64,000 nucleotides of DNA from Streptomyces pluripotens (GTDB lineage Bacteria; Actinomycetota; Actinomycetes; Streptomycetales; Streptomycetaceae), in assembly GCF_000802245.2 (NCBI RefSeq), contig NZ_CP021080.1, positions 4,216,001-4,280,000 of the forward strand, read 5' to 3'. Within the stretch, counting starts at the first letter, position 1. Each line of letters opens with the position of its first letter. Below the pieces are notes generated by a model, which was not told the DNA's origin, searched no databases, and saw only the letters and a list, made by a program, of their open reading frames with translations. Both the position numbers and the translations under genes were made by a program. Positions 17,234-26,154 of the stretch are shown piece after piece.

Positions 17234-18901
17234 ATGAGCGAGATCATTTACGAGATGCGGGACCTGTTGTTCCCGCAGGTGCCCGGGGTTGAGGTCGTGG
17301 CCGTACGTACGGCGGGAACGACGGTGCGGGTGGAGGCCCGCTGCACGGCCACGGGCGGCGCGTGTCCGGGCTGCGATGGATGGTCGGAGCGTGTGCACAG
17401 TTCCTACCTGCGGTTTCCCGTCGATCTGCCGGTAGCAGGGCGAAGGGCGGAGATGGCGCTTCGGGTCCGCCGCTTCCTGTGCGCAAGCCCGGCGTGCGGA
17501 CGGCGGACGTTCGTCGAGCAGATACCGGGCCTGACCCAGCGGCACGGCCGGGTCACCGAGCGGCTGCGGCAGATGCTGGGCACCATCGGTCTGGCCCTCG
17601 CCGGCCGGGCCGGTGCCCGGCTCGCCGAGCAGACCGGCATCATGACCAGCCGCAGCACCCTCCTGCGCCGGGTGATGGACCTGCCCGACCCCGCCCACGC
17701 CGAGCCCACGGCGGTGGGAGTGGACGACTTCGCCCTACGCCGCGGCCACGTCTATGGCACCGTGATCATCGACGCCGAGACTCACCAGGTCCTAGACCTG
17801 CTGCCCGAACGCGACGCGGACACCCTCGCCCTCTGGCTGAGGACGCACCCGGAGATCGAGGTACTGTGCCGCGACCGTGCCGGCGTCTATGCGGACGCCG
17901 CCACCACCGCGGCCCCGCAGGCTCTCCAAGTTGCCGACCGCTTTCACCTCTGGCAGAACCTCACCACCGCCGTGGAGAAGACCGTCGCCGCCCACCGCTC
18001 CTGCCTGCACGAATGCCCGCAGGAACCGGAAGAGCCCGAACCGGCATGGGAAACTCCCGCCAGCCCCGACACCGACGGCCCGGAGATCGACGGCCCGGAG
18101 ACCGACGGCCCGGACGACACCGGCGAAGCGGCCGAGGCCCCGGCCGGACGGTTCGCGCAACGCGCCCGCGAACACCACGAACTCGTCCATGAGCTCCTCG
18201 GCCAGGGCATGGGCATCCGGCACATCGCCCGGCATCTCGGCTGGGGCCGGCACACCGTTCAGCGATACGCCCGCGCCGCTCGCTGGCAGGACATGGTCAA
18301 AGGCCGGAAACCCCGACGCCCCGGCAAACTCGCCCCTTACGTCTCCTACCTGGAACAACGCTGGGCAGAGACCGAGGGCCGCGTCACCGTGCTCGCTCTC
18401 CACCGGGAGATCACCGAACGCGGTTTCCACGGTTCGTACTCCACGGTCCGTGACTGGACCCGCCGCAACCTTCCCCAGACCGCGCGGCCCGCCCCCGCTC
18501 CGCCGCTGCCGTCCGTACGGGAGATCACCGGATGGCTCGTCCGCCACCCCGGAACACTGACAGAAGAGGAAGAACTGCTCCGCAAGAGCGCCTTGGCACA
18601 CTGTCCCGAACTCCGCACCGCGGCAGAGCTGACCAGCTCTTTCGCAGAGATGCTCACCACGCTCGGCGGCGAGGACCTGCCCGACTGGATCACCGAGGCC
18701 GCCGCCTCGAAGCTGCCCGGCATCAGCACCTTCGCCACCGGCCTGAACAGCGACGTCGACGCCGTGACCGCAGGACTGACCACCGACTGGAACTCCGGCC
18801 CGGTCGAAGGCGCCGTCAACAGGATCAAGATGATCAAACGGCAGATGTTCGGCCGGGCCGGATTCGCTCTACTGCGGAAGAGGGTGCTTCTGGCCAGCTG
18901 A
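17234..18901 (+). CDS. ISL3-family transposase
   Basis: A 555-aa protein with the ISL3 layout: an N-terminal zinc ribbon (CPGC ... CASPACGRRTF), a helix-turn-helix (GARLAEQTGIMTSRSTLLRR), then the DDE domain with Asp in VGVDDFALRRGHVYGT, Asp in VLCRDRAGVY and a long insertion including a second HTH (IRHIARHLGWGRHTVQRYAR), and the C-terminal acidic residue in SGPVEGAVNRIKMIKRQMFG. The Glu/Asp/Pro-rich stretch (~residues 260-300, with EIDGPETDGP repeats) is a linker. All key residues are present, so it should be active. Confidence 0.93.
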   Translation: MSEIIYEMRDLLFPQVPGVEVVAVRTAGTTVRVEARCTATGGACPGCDGWSERVHSSYLRFPVDLPVAGRRAEMALRVRRFLCASPACGRRTFVEQIPGLTQRHGRVTERLRQMLGTIGLALAGRAGARLAEQTGIMTSRSTLLRRVMDLPDPAHAEPTAVGVDDFALRRGHVYGTVIIDAETHQVLDLLPERDADTLALWLRTHPEIEVLCRDRAGVYADAATTAAPQALQVADRFHLWQNLTTAVEKTVAAHRSCLHECPQEPEEPEPAWETPASPDTDGPEIDGPETDGPDDTGEAAEAPAGRFAQRAREHHELVHELLGQGMGIRHIARHLGWGRHTVQRYARAARWQDMVKGRKPRRPGKLAPYVSYLEQRWAETEGRVTVLALHREITERGFHGSYSTVRDWTRRNLPQTARPAPAPPLPSVREITGWLVRHPGTLTEEEELLRKSALAHCPELRTAAELTSSFAEMLTTLGGEDLPDWITEAAASKLPGISTFATGLNSDVDAVTAGLTTDWNSGPVEGAVNRIKMIKRQMFGRAGFALLRKRVLLAS

Positions 18902-18944
18902 CTACAGTCCCCCATAGGGTGACGGGGACGAGAGAAGATGCACC

Positions 18945-19532
18945 ATGGATCCCCGAATACCCCGCCTGCGTCGCAAGCTGGCGGCGATCCCGTTCCAGCC
19001 ACTGCGCAGCCACTCCTTCGGGGAAGAACAACACAAGTTCTTCTCCGGCCCGAAGCTGGCGGAAGCACGCGTCGCTGCGTTTGAGGCCGAGCACGACATC
19101 GTTCTCCCCCACGCCTATCGGCAGTTCCTCACGCACATCGGCGGCTCAGGCGCGGCACCGTTCTACGGCCTCATGCCACTGGAGCGGTGTTCCCTGCTGG
19201 TTATGGATCCGCCCGGAGAGCAAGGGACACCCCGAGGCTTCGGCTGCGTGGGACCCGAGCCACATGAACGCGACCTCTTCCTCCACATCATCGAAATGGG
19301 CTGCACCGATGTATGCGTGCTCGGGGTGACCGGTCCACTCACTGGCCGCGTCCTCGTTGGTAACAGCGACGGGTACTGGGGTCCCAACGTCTCTTCCGCC
19401 ACCGACTTCCTCGACTGGTACGAACGCTGGCTCAACCACATGAGCGCTGGCCGCGACGACCGGGCCCTGGAACTGACCTCGCCTCGGCTTCGTGCCCATC
19501 CGAACCGGCATCGCATGGCTCCGAAGATCTGA
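18945..19532 (+). CDS. SMI1/KNR4 (SUKH) family protein, transposon cargo
   Basis: A 195-aa protein with the SUKH core: an N-terminal helix pair, the diagnostic EAEHDIVLPHAYRQFLTHIG (E-x-L-P-x-x-Y-x-x-F-L block), GGSGAAPFYGL, a middle beta strand region (LFLHIIEMGCTDVCVLGV, VLVGNSDGYWGPN) and FLDWYERWLN near the end. SUKH proteins commonly serve as immunity proteins against polymorphic or contact-dependent toxins, or as adaptors. It starts 43 bp after the transposase gene, in the same direction, and ends just inside the right inverted repeat. No toxin gene accompanies it. Its role on the transposon is unknown; protection or addiction are possibilities. Confidence 0.85.
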   Translation: MDPRIPRLRRKLAAIPFQPLRSHSFGEEQHKFFSGPKLAEARVAAFEAEHDIVLPHAYRQFLTHIGGSGAAPFYGLMPLERCSLLVMDPPGEQGTPRGFGCVGPEPHERDLFLHIIEMGCTDVCVLGVTGPLTGRVLVGNSDGYWGPNVSSATDFLDWYERWLNHMSAGRDDRALELTSPRLRAHPNRHRMAPKI

Positions 19533-19548
19533 CTCTCCGTATCCGCTC

Positions 19549-19569
19549 CACGGAACTTGCGCCAGACCC
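19549..19569 (-). repeat. ISL3 element right inverted repeat
   Basis: The complement begins GGG then TCTGGCGCAAGTTCCGTG, one mismatch to the left repeat. It overlaps no gene: the SUKH stop is at 19532. Confidence 0.9.
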
Positions 19570-19577
19570 CACTTCGG
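19570..19577. repeat. Target-site duplication, right
   Basis: CACTTCGG, a perfect copy of 17105-17112. Confidence 0.9.
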
Positions 19578-19584
19578 AGCGTTA

Positions 19585-19722
19585 ATGCCATACTGCGCCC
19601 TGGAACACCACAGCGGCAGAGCGTCCTGCACCCGGACCCCGGGCCACGACGGGCCACACCGTGACTACTACAACGGCCGGACATCCATCACGGACGTACC
19701 CGGCACCCAGTGGTCCGAGTAG
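19585..19722 (+). CDS. Small Cys/His-containing hypothetical protein (45 aa)
   Basis: Reads MPYCALEHHSGRASCTRTPG then HDGPHRDYYNGRTSITDVPG and ends TQWSE. Cys/His spacing (C-x3-HH, C-x5-HDGPH) suggests a metal-binding knuckle. Similar tiny proteins seem common in Streptomyces mobile regions, as far as I recall, with no known role. The start lies 7 bp after the transposon target duplication, so the insertion may have separated it from its promoter. Confidence 0.5.
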   Translation: MPYCALEHHSGRASCTRTPGHDGPHRDYYNGRTSITDVPGTQWSE

Positions 19723-20071
19723 ACGACCGTGCCCGGCGCAACACCGGTCGCGCCGGGCACGGGCTGGACTCCAGCGAACTCGTCTGACGGCGACGGACGA
19801 GGGTCAGCACTGGAGACGGGCGGTCGCCCCATCACCCCCGTTGGGGCGGCCGCTCGGCAACAAGAGCGGCGAGCGTGATCCAGCACGGGTCTATGTCGTG
19901 AGGCTGAGGGTATGGCTCCGAATCGAACACCCGTTCACCCGAACGGGTGATTACCTGCCGCGACCTGCTTTGTTAGACAGGTGATGCAGTCGACGTAGCC
20001 GCTCTGCGTCGGCCTCAGACGTGCCGGGCCACCAGGGCGGTGCCCCCCTCTTGGCGGTGTCCCGGCACACG

Positions 20072-20109
20072 ACGGCCCCCGTTCCTCTCATGGGAGGAGC
20101 GGGGGCCGT
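20072..20109. terminator. Strong GC hairpin, likely bidirectional terminator
   Basis: Nearly perfect 19-bp arms beginning ACGGCCCCCG and ending CGGGGGCCGT. Confidence 0.6.
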
Positions 20110-20246
20110 TCGGTATGTCGGTCATGGCCGTGACCTGCCGAAACGGCAAGATCATTTAGGAGCTATTTAGGAGATCAACTCCGGCAGTGAGGGTGTAGTG
20201 AGATCGTAGGCGCCCTGTAGCCAGAGCGGAAGACGACAGAACGAGG

Positions 20247-20287
20247 AAGGCCCCGGATTCTCCCTGACCTGGGAGTTCCGGGGCCTT
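20247..20287 (-). terminator. Hairpin downstream of tRNA-Arg
   Basis: AAGGCCCCGGA pairs with TCCGGGGCCTT. It lies 15 bp past the tRNA 3' end, and would now end the tRNA transcript with island-supplied sequence. Confidence 0.65.
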
Positions 20288-20301
20288 AGCCCTGATCAAC
20301 C

Positions 20302-20377
20302 TGGTGCCCCCGGCAGGATTCGAACCTGCGACACCCGCTTTAGGAGAGCGGTGCTCTATCCCCTGAGCTACGAAGGC
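20302..20377 (-). tRNA. tRNA-Arg (anticodon CCU)
   Basis: On the minus strand GCCTTCG pairs with CGGGGGC through wobble pairs in the acceptor stem. The D arm is GCTCAGGGGATAGAGC, anticodon stem CCGCT/AGCGG with loop CTCCTAA (anticodon CCT), T arm GCAGGTTCGAATCCTGC, and the CCA end is encoded. tRNA-Arg(CCU) genes are frequent integration sites. Wobble pairs in the acceptor stem could reflect a 3' half replaced by the element's version. Confidence 0.93.
20307..20346 (-). repeat. Right attachment-site copy within tRNA-Arg
   Basis: Matches 10072-10111 at 39 of 40 positions. Because the tRNA 5' half lies outside (right) and the repeat inside, the element fills the interval to the left. Confidence 0.85.
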
Positions 20378-21001
20378 GGGGAACTGTCGACAAACGTGTC
20401 AAGAACGATGCCGCACACGGACACACCCGTTGACATGTTTGGGACAGGCTGGCGACCAGCCGATGAGGATCTGCTCGCCGACGCCAGTGTAGCGGGTGGC
20501 GTGCTCGGCGTACGGAGAGATGTGGCGCTGTCGGGGATCTTGTGTCGGTGCACTGGGGAGCAGGGGCTGGGCGTCCTGCCGGGGCATCGGGAGCGGATCA
20601 AATTGAGCGCTCGGGTTGTCGGCGGCGCAGAACCAGGACTCGAACGACGCCGAGACGGGTGATGGAGTTGGTGAGCCAGGCATAGCCGATGTAGATCAGC
20701 AGCGTTCCAGCAGGTTCCCTGGGCGCCGTATCCGGGACTCGCTTTCCCATACCCAGAGTGACGGCGTGGGGGTGCGGTTCGCGGTGCGTACGGTCTGAAT
20801 GCCTCCTCGCACCTCTCCCGAACGCTTGACGTAGGCCGGGCCGCCCACCTCGGACGCATCACGATTCGTGATCGGTGCCAGCGCGGATTGCGTCTTGGAC
20901 GGCTTCTGACCTGGTGCTGGACTGGATGCACGACGCCCTCCCCGGCCCAGTGGCCCGGGGCCGTGCTTCATCAGTCCGACCTCAATCATCCGGAGAACGT
21001 G
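20378..21001. other. No gene recognised
   Basis: Open frames exist on both strands but none has a family signature or plausible start. The minus-strand peptide LIYIGYAWLTNSITRLGVVR near 20640-20700 looks like a real protein scrap, possibly a transposase tail, but I cannot name it. Confidence 0.5.
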
Positions 21002-21199
21002 ATGCCTCTCATCCACGTGCAGCAGACCCCTGGTAAGACCGCCGAGCAGAAGGCCGAACTGGTCCGTGAGCTGACCGACGCTTACGTCAAGGCCACTGGA
21101 AGCAAGCCGGAGAGCGTGTGGGTGACCGTGCAGGAGATCGCCACTGACAGCTGGTCGATCGCCGGCGACACGCTGGCCGCCCGTGCCGCCAAGCGCTGA
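21002..21199 (+). CDS. 4-oxalocrotonate tautomerase family enzyme
   Basis: A 65-aa protein beginning MPLIHVQQ; removal of Met exposes the catalytic N-terminal proline. The body (TAEQKAELVRELTDAYVKAT) and VWVTVQEIATDSWSIAGD fit the short tautomerase fold, which works as a hexamer on enol/keto substrates. It lies alone between two gene-poor stretches, so no pathway is indicated. Confidence 0.88.
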   Translation: MPLIHVQQTPGKTAEQKAELVRELTDAYVKATGSKPESVWVTVQEIATDSWSIAGDTLAARAAKR

Positions 21200-21798
21200 C
21201 CTGCTGGCTGTCTCAAGAACCTGAAAGAACCTGAGAACCGCGGATTGCGGGCTGCCCGCTTCCCCAACGCCGTTACCGGGCTGGGAAATTCCACCGTACC
21301 GGCCTGGAAACGTACCCCCGCTCTCGGCCACGCTGACGGCCTCCACCCCGCATCGGAAGAGGAGGTGCGGAGCTGCCGTGGGCGACGTGCTTGGCACCAC
21401 TGAACTGTCCTTTGGCGCCGCAACCGATTCCGTTGCCCCTTGGAGTTGTTGGTCGTGGGTCTGAGGCGCGGGTGGGCTGACCGGCGACCGTGGTCAGCTT
21501 TGCGGAGAACGCCTCGGGCAGCCGGGTTCTGGTCCGGGACTTGGGCCGGGTCGTGGTTCGGGTCCTGGAATGGTCCAGACGCTACAACTGCGGCGAGAAC
21601 ACCGCCCGGACGAGCCCGTCGAGGGCCTGCACACCATCGGTGAGACCGCCGGGCTCTACTCCAGCCACTATCGGGCCACTTCGGTGCTGCGGGCACAGAC
21701 GTTCGGCCAGATGGCCGGAGTGGAGATCGCCCAGGCGCCGGTATCCGCCGGGTGAGACCACCACCGCCTCCTTCTTGATCAGGGAAGTTGCACGTGCC
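21200..21798. other. No gene recognised
   Basis: About 600 bp without a supported gene. The plus-strand frame with ETAGLYSSHYRATSVLRA just before the efflux gene may be a relic of an enzyme, but no family was recognised. Confidence 0.5.
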
Positions 21799-23082
21799 AT
21801 GAAGACCGCATCAACACGGACGTCCTACGCGCTGTTGCTCGCCGTTCTGTGCTCGTTGAACGCCGGGGGCCTGTTCGCCTCCGACATCAATCTGCCGGGT
21901 GTGCCGGCCACCGCGCGCGCCTTTGACGCTCCGGTCGCGTCCGTGCAGTGGACGTTCAGCGCGTTCATGATCGGCATCGCGGTCTCACAGGCCGTCTACG
22001 GGCCGATCTCGGACGCGTACGGCCGCAAGCGGGTCATCGTCTGCGGGCTCGGTCTGTTCGCCGTGGCCTCCCTGGTGTGTGCGGTGGCGCCCACGATCGA
22101 GGTGTTCGGCGCAGGCCGACTTCTCCAGGCGCTGGGTGCCGGTTCGGGCATGGTGCTCGGAAGGGCCGTGATCAGCGACCTGTACGAGGAGCAGGACGCA
22201 GCCCGGATGTTCGCCACGGTCATGCCGATCGTCGGTGTCTCCCCGTCCGTCGCCCCGTTGGCCGGTGGCTATCTGACCACCTACGTCTCCTGGCGTGCGC
22301 CGTTCGTGGTCACTGCCCTGGTCGGTCTGGTGACGCTGCTCGTGATGGTCACCTCGATTCCCGAGAGCCTGCCGTCGGAACGACGCAGTAAGCATCTGGG
22401 CGCCACTCTCAAGGGCTATCCCATGCTGCTGACCCGGCCGCTGTTCTGGGCCTACACCGTCAACCTGGCAGTGGCATACGGAGGTTACTTCGGCTATCTG
22501 GCGGCCTCCCCCCTGGTCTTCGAGAAGATGGGTTTGGCCACCGAGACCATCAGCTACTGCTACATCACCGTCTCGGTAGCGTACGTCGCGGGCAACCTCA
22601 CCTCGCGGACGCTGGTCCGCAAGCGACCCATCAACCAGCTTCTCTGGATGGGCCACGGGTTCTTCCTCGCCGGGGCGCTGATGATGCTGGGTCTGGGGCT
22701 GAGTGGCGTCGGCACGCCCTGGGGCCTGCTGGTACTGGTCTTCATGCCGGTGATGACCTTCGGCAACGGCTTCCTGCTGCCGCTGTCGATGAGCGCGGGG
22801 GTGACGACCTTCCGGTCGACCGCGGGCTCCGCATCCGGTCTGATGGGCGCGCTCCAACTGCTGGCCGCATCGCTGGGCATCTTCCTTTCCAGCCGGTTGC
22901 CCTCGGGCGACCTGTTCGCCCTGGGCTGGTTCGTAGTGGCCGCCGCGGTGGTCGGAATCTCTGCTTTCGCTTTGTTTCTTTCATGGGCAGTCCGGCAGGA
23001 GCGCATCACGGAAGAGTGGATCGAAGAAATTCAAGGCGACGGCGACCGGGTCGGCGATAGGGAAGGGGTTATCGCGGAGTAA
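21799..23082 (+). CDS. Bcr/CflA-type MFS drug efflux transporter
   Basis: 427 aa with 12 predicted membrane segments. Motif A is VYGPISDAYGRKRVI between segments 2 and 3; LGAGSGMVLGRAVISDLY follows in segment 4-5, and APLAGGYLTTYVSWRAPF is the family's motif around segments 5-6. These are features of the Bcr/CflA (DHA1) group exporting bicyclomycin, chloramphenicol or similar drugs. Start is ATG 21799. It is followed at 128 bp by a LysR-type gene in the same direction, likely its regulator. Confidence 0.9.
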   Translation: MKTASTRTSYALLLAVLCSLNAGGLFASDINLPGVPATARAFDAPVASVQWTFSAFMIGIAVSQAVYGPISDAYGRKRVIVCGLGLFAVASLVCAVAPTIEVFGAGRLLQALGAGSGMVLGRAVISDLYEEQDAARMFATVMPIVGVSPSVAPLAGGYLTTYVSWRAPFVVTALVGLVTLLVMVTSIPESLPSERRSKHLGATLKGYPMLLTRPLFWAYTVNLAVAYGGYFGYLAASPLVFEKMGLATETISYCYITVSVAYVAGNLTSRTLVRKRPINQLLWMGHGFFLAGALMMLGLGLSGVGTPWGLLVLVFMPVMTFGNGFLLPLSMSAGVTTFRSTAGSASGLMGALQLLAASLGIFLSSRLPSGDLFALGWFVVAAAVVGISAFALFLSWAVRQERITEEWIEEIQGDGDRVGDREGVIAE

Positions 23083-23169
23083 TGAGAACCGAACTTCGCG
23101 GCACCGGCCCCCGTTGGGGGCGCTGTTCCGTGGTGTGCGATGATTCCCCCGCGGCGATCCTGAAGGCGA

Positions 23170-23191
23170 AATAGTTTGCTAATGATCTATT
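23170..23191 (+). promoter_or_regulatory. Putative LysR-type binding site
   Basis: AATAG and CTATT are separated by 12 bp in an A/T-rich island, 19 bp before the LysR gene start. The ATAG/CTAT arms fit the loose T-N11-A rule of LysR regulators, suggesting autoregulation. Confidence 0.4.
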
Positions 23192-23209
23192 GGGGCCGCT
23201 CTAAGGGTT

Positions 23210-24136
23210 ATGGGGGGTTCTGTGGAACTGCGTCAGATCCAGTACTTCATTGCCGTCGCAGAGGAGTTGCATTTCGGTAGGGCGGCGGAGCGGCTGCACA
23301 TAGGTCAGCCCGCGGTCAGTCAGCAGGTGCGCCGGCTGGAGCGGGAACTGCGCACCCAACTCTTCGACCGTTCCAGTCGTGCCGTCACTCTCACGCCGGC
23401 CGGTCGGGCCCTGCTGCCAGAGGGGCGCGAACTACTCAAGGCGCTGGACTGCTTCGTCGCCAAGGCCGAGCGGCTGGCCACACGGAACGAGGCCGCCTTT
23501 CGGGTCGGCATCAGCTCCGCCCTGGGGCAGCGGCTGGACGACTTCCTGGACGCGCTGCCCGACCCCGGCTCCGGCACCCGCTTCGAGTTCCAGACCCTCG
23601 ATGCCCACACCCGCTTGGAGGAGGTGCGCGCGGGGCGGCTGGATGCGGCCTTCATTCGGGGTGTCGAAAACGCTCCTGGCCTGCGCTTCCTCACCCTGTG
23701 GTGCGACCCCCTGGTGGTCGCGCTGCCCGTCGTGCACCCGCTTGCCGAGCGTGACCGCCTAGATCTGGTCGATCTTGCCGGGCTGCCGTTGCGCATCGCC
23801 TCCCGCAGCGAGAACCCGGTGCTCTTCGACACCGTCGTCGCGGCGTGCCGGAAGGCGGGGTTCGAGCCAGCCCTGGGCCCACCCTTCACCGGACTCCAGG
23901 ACACCCTCGCCGAGATCGGCGCAGGCGCCGCCGGTTGGACGCTGATGTACCCCACGGCCGCAGGCATGGTTTCCTCCCGTCGGATTGCGCTGCGCCCGCT
24001 CAATGGCGAGCCCATCACCATCCGCATGTTTCTCGCACTACGAGAAGACGCCGAGCCCGGGCGCCTGGAATTGCTTACCGCAACAAGTGCGAAAGTGCGC
24101 CGAAAAGTTGCGGAGGAGAATCGACAACTCGACTGA
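23210..24136 (+). CDS. LysR-family transcriptional regulator
   Basis: 308 aa. N-terminal winged helix (LRQIQYFIAVAEELHFGRAA, AERLHIGQPAVSQQVRRLE, LFDRSSRAVTLTPAG) and a C-terminal periplasmic-binding-protein-like effector domain (FRVGISSALG, LDAAFIRGVENAPGL, WCDPLVVALPVVHPLA). Either ATG 23210 or GTG 23222 (VELRQIQ, the usual family start) is possible. Probably controls the upstream efflux gene. Confidence 0.92.
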   Translation: MGGSVELRQIQYFIAVAEELHFGRAAERLHIGQPAVSQQVRRLERELRTQLFDRSSRAVTLTPAGRALLPEGRELLKALDCFVAKAERLATRNEAAFRVGISSALGQRLDDFLDALPDPGSGTRFEFQTLDAHTRLEEVRAGRLDAAFIRGVENAPGLRFLTLWCDPLVVALPVVHPLAERDRLDLVDLAGLPLRIASRSENPVLFDTVVAACRKAGFEPALGPPFTGLQDTLAEIGAGAAGWTLMYPTAAGMVSSRRIALRPLNGEPITIRMFLALREDAEPGRLELLTATSAKVRRKVAEENRQLD

Positions 24137-24885
24137 TTGTCCGCTCGGCCTTATGCCTCTTCGGGGAGAGATGCCATGCGTTCTGTGGCAACGGGGTCCC
24201 CGCCTTCGTCTTGCCGGCCTGTTGTGCCGACCGAGGGGTTTCGAAGGCTGAACCGGGAGTTCGCCGACTGGGTGTCGCGGGATGCGTTGGAGATATCTTG
24301 TCCACATAGCCGCGTGCCTCTCGACCTTGGCCTTGACCTTACTCGCTGCGATGCGCGACGACGTCGGTGCGGGCCCGGTCTACCTGGCCGTTTCCCACGG
24401 CAGCATGCCGCCGAGCATGGTTTCCCAAGTGCCCACCGATGGCTGGGGCCGCGGAGTTGGTGGCCACGGGGCGGACCGCACCGCGTGCGCCCAGCACCGG
24501 TGTGGGGTGACGGCGGTCCCCTGTGCGGAGCCCGCACCGCCGCCCCTGAGGTTGTGGTCCGGCTGCCTCGGTGGACTGGACGTGTGGGGGTAGACCGGCG
24601 GTGATGGCCCACGGTGGGCCACGAGCCGCCGAGCAGGCGCTGAAGAGCGGCGACGACGGCATCCGGCCCCAGGAGGGTGGCGCTCCGGGCTGCCCCCGAT
24701 CCTGCTCCAGGAGATCTTCACCGACCGGGCCGGTCCGACTCCGGTGGCCCGCCACGGCGCCGGAGCGGCGGTACGGCCTCGGGTAAGGTCGAGCAGGCAC
24801 TGACCGGGCTTCCGCCGCGGCTGTCCAGCACCGCCAGTGCGTTTACGGCCACCGCCCGAAGCCAGTGGAAAGCAGGGTTCCCAGC
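24137..24885. other. Gene-poor stretch
   Basis: About 750 bp with overlapping open frames on both strands but no recognisable protein. A plus-strand frame from 24282 starts with a hydrophobic stretch (LVHIAACLSTLALTLLAAM) but its remainder is not protein-like. Confidence 0.5.
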
Positions 24886-25932
24886 GTGAGCAGGTACGGG
24901 TTTCTCGTCTCGCCTTCGCACAACCGCGTGTACGCCCAGTCTGCTCCTGCCCTTGCCATGGCGGAACTCGCTGTCTTCGGCGAGAGGGCCGTCGGCGGCA
25001 ATGTCCGGGACGTCGAGATCACCGAGATCGGTGGGGTCCCCTACGTCACCTTCACGGCCGATGCGCTGTCGGAGACCGACATCCGTCTGTTGTCGAACAT
25101 GTCGTCCGTGTACGCGTTGTTCGCCGTGGAATCCGACCTGCTGCGGCCGGTGGCCAAGCGCCCGCTCGACCTCTTCAGCAGCGATCTGCTCACCATCCAG
25201 AAATACGCAGGGAAGACCAACGAGGACTTCACCAAGCTGCTGGTGAACGTGACCGCCCTGGCGACGGATGCGCCGGCCGACCTGCTGACGGGCGGCATGC
25301 GGCTCTTCGACCCGATGTGCGGCCGGGGTACCACGCTCAACCAGGCGGTCATGTACGGCATGGACGCGTCCGGCCTGGATACTGACGCGAAGGACTTCGA
25401 GGCCTACTCGGCGTTTTTCCGGACCTGGCTCAAGAACAACCGGCTCAAGCACAAGGCGGAGGTCGGGCCCGTCCGCCGCCAGAAAGCGACCCTGGGACGA
25501 CGGTTGCAGGTCAGCCTGGGGGCTTCCAAGGAGCAGTACCGGGAGGGCAGCACCATCGATGTCACGGTGGTGAACGCCGACACGCTCAAGAGCGGCGACT
25601 TCTTCCGCCGCGGTGAGTTCGACCTGATCGTCACCGACGCGCCCTATGGCGTCCAGCACGGCAGCCGCCCGCACGGTGGCGCGAACGCCGGCCGTCTCTC
25701 CCGCAGCCCCAGGGAACTTCTGGCCGCGGCCGTGCCCGTGTGGGAACCCCTGCTGCGGCGCGGCGGTGCCATCGGCATTTCCTGGAACACGTTGGTGGCC
25801 CGGCGGGAGGAACTGGCGGAGATCCTGGAGGCGGGCGGTTTCACGGTGCGTGACTCCGAGGCGTACCTGGGCTTCGTCCACCGCGTGGACCAGGCGATCA
25901 ACCGCGACGTCATCGTGGCTACCAAGAACTGA
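24886..25932 (+). CDS. SAM-dependent RNA/DNA methyltransferase (UPF0020/TRM11-like)
   Basis: About 348 aa from GTG 24886 (VSRYGFLVSPSHNRVYAQ). After an N-terminal THUMP-like region comes the Rossmann methyltransferase with SAM motif LFDPMCGRGTTL, acidic motif ASGLDTD, and the catalytic DAPYGVQHG (D/N-P-P-Y type), which indicates N2 or N6 amino methylation of a base. A ~50-residue basic insert lies between motifs. Its target, probably tRNA or rRNA, is not shown by the sequence. Confidence 0.85.
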   Translation: MSRYGFLVSPSHNRVYAQSAPALAMAELAVFGERAVGGNVRDVEITEIGGVPYVTFTADALSETDIRLLSNMSSVYALFAVESDLLRPVAKRPLDLFSSDLLTIQKYAGKTNEDFTKLLVNVTALATDAPADLLTGGMRLFDPMCGRGTTLNQAVMYGMDASGLDTDAKDFEAYSAFFRTWLKNNRLKHKAEVGPVRRQKATLGRRLQVSLGASKEQYREGSTIDVTVVNADTLKSGDFFRRGEFDLIVTDAPYGVQHGSRPHGGANAGRLSRSPRELLAAAVPVWEPLLRRGGAIGISWNTLVARREELAEILEAGGFTVRDSEAYLGFVHRVDQAINRDVIVATKN

Positions 25933-26154
25933 CTTCAGCAGCGCCCAAACCCCGGGGGACTGCCGGACCGGGTGCCCCGGGCTGGGCGACCAAGGGCATG
26001 CATGCGGCGGAGCACAGCGACCACCCTGCTGCCGCCCGGTGACGCGCCCTGCGGGGCGTGCGGCCCTGACGTGCCGTAGGCGCGGGCCGCATCCGGTCGG
26101 CCGCGGGCCCGTTCAGGTTCCCGTCGGCTCCGTACGGCCTGCCGTCCTGGCGGG

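Larger units (their letters stand above)
17113..19569 (+). mobile_element. Intact ISL3-family transposon carrying a SUKH gene
   Basis: A 2457-bp element bounded by 21-bp inverted repeats that agree at 20 of 21 positions and flanked by a perfect 8-bp direct repeat (CACTTCGG). Both a full ISL3-type transposase (17234-18901) and a second complete gene of the SMI1/KNR4 fold (18945-19532) lie between the repeats in the same direction. The intact ends and target duplication imply that transposase and cargo moved together as one unit, and fairly recently. Confidence 0.9.
19723..20301. other. Non-coding end of the tRNA-Arg island with several hairpins
   Basis: No convincing gene. It holds a 9-bp perfect inverted repeat CACCCGTTC/GAACGGGTG with a 4-nt loop at 19928-19949, and two strong hairpins at 20072-20109 and 20247-20287. 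Non-coding DNA between integrase-side genes and the att site is usual. Confidence 0.6.

Noticed and set aside
19928..19949. Inverted repeat as an attachment site
   Set aside because: No second copy in the window and not within the tRNA repeat; kept only as a possible operator or hairpin.
20591..20700. Remnant enzyme or transposase on the minus strand
   Set aside because: The peptide YIGYAWLTNSITRL looks real but is too short to assign.
24282..24593. Small membrane protein gene
   Set aside because: Hydrophobic start, but the rest is low-complexity with no ribosome site or family; competing frames are equally open.
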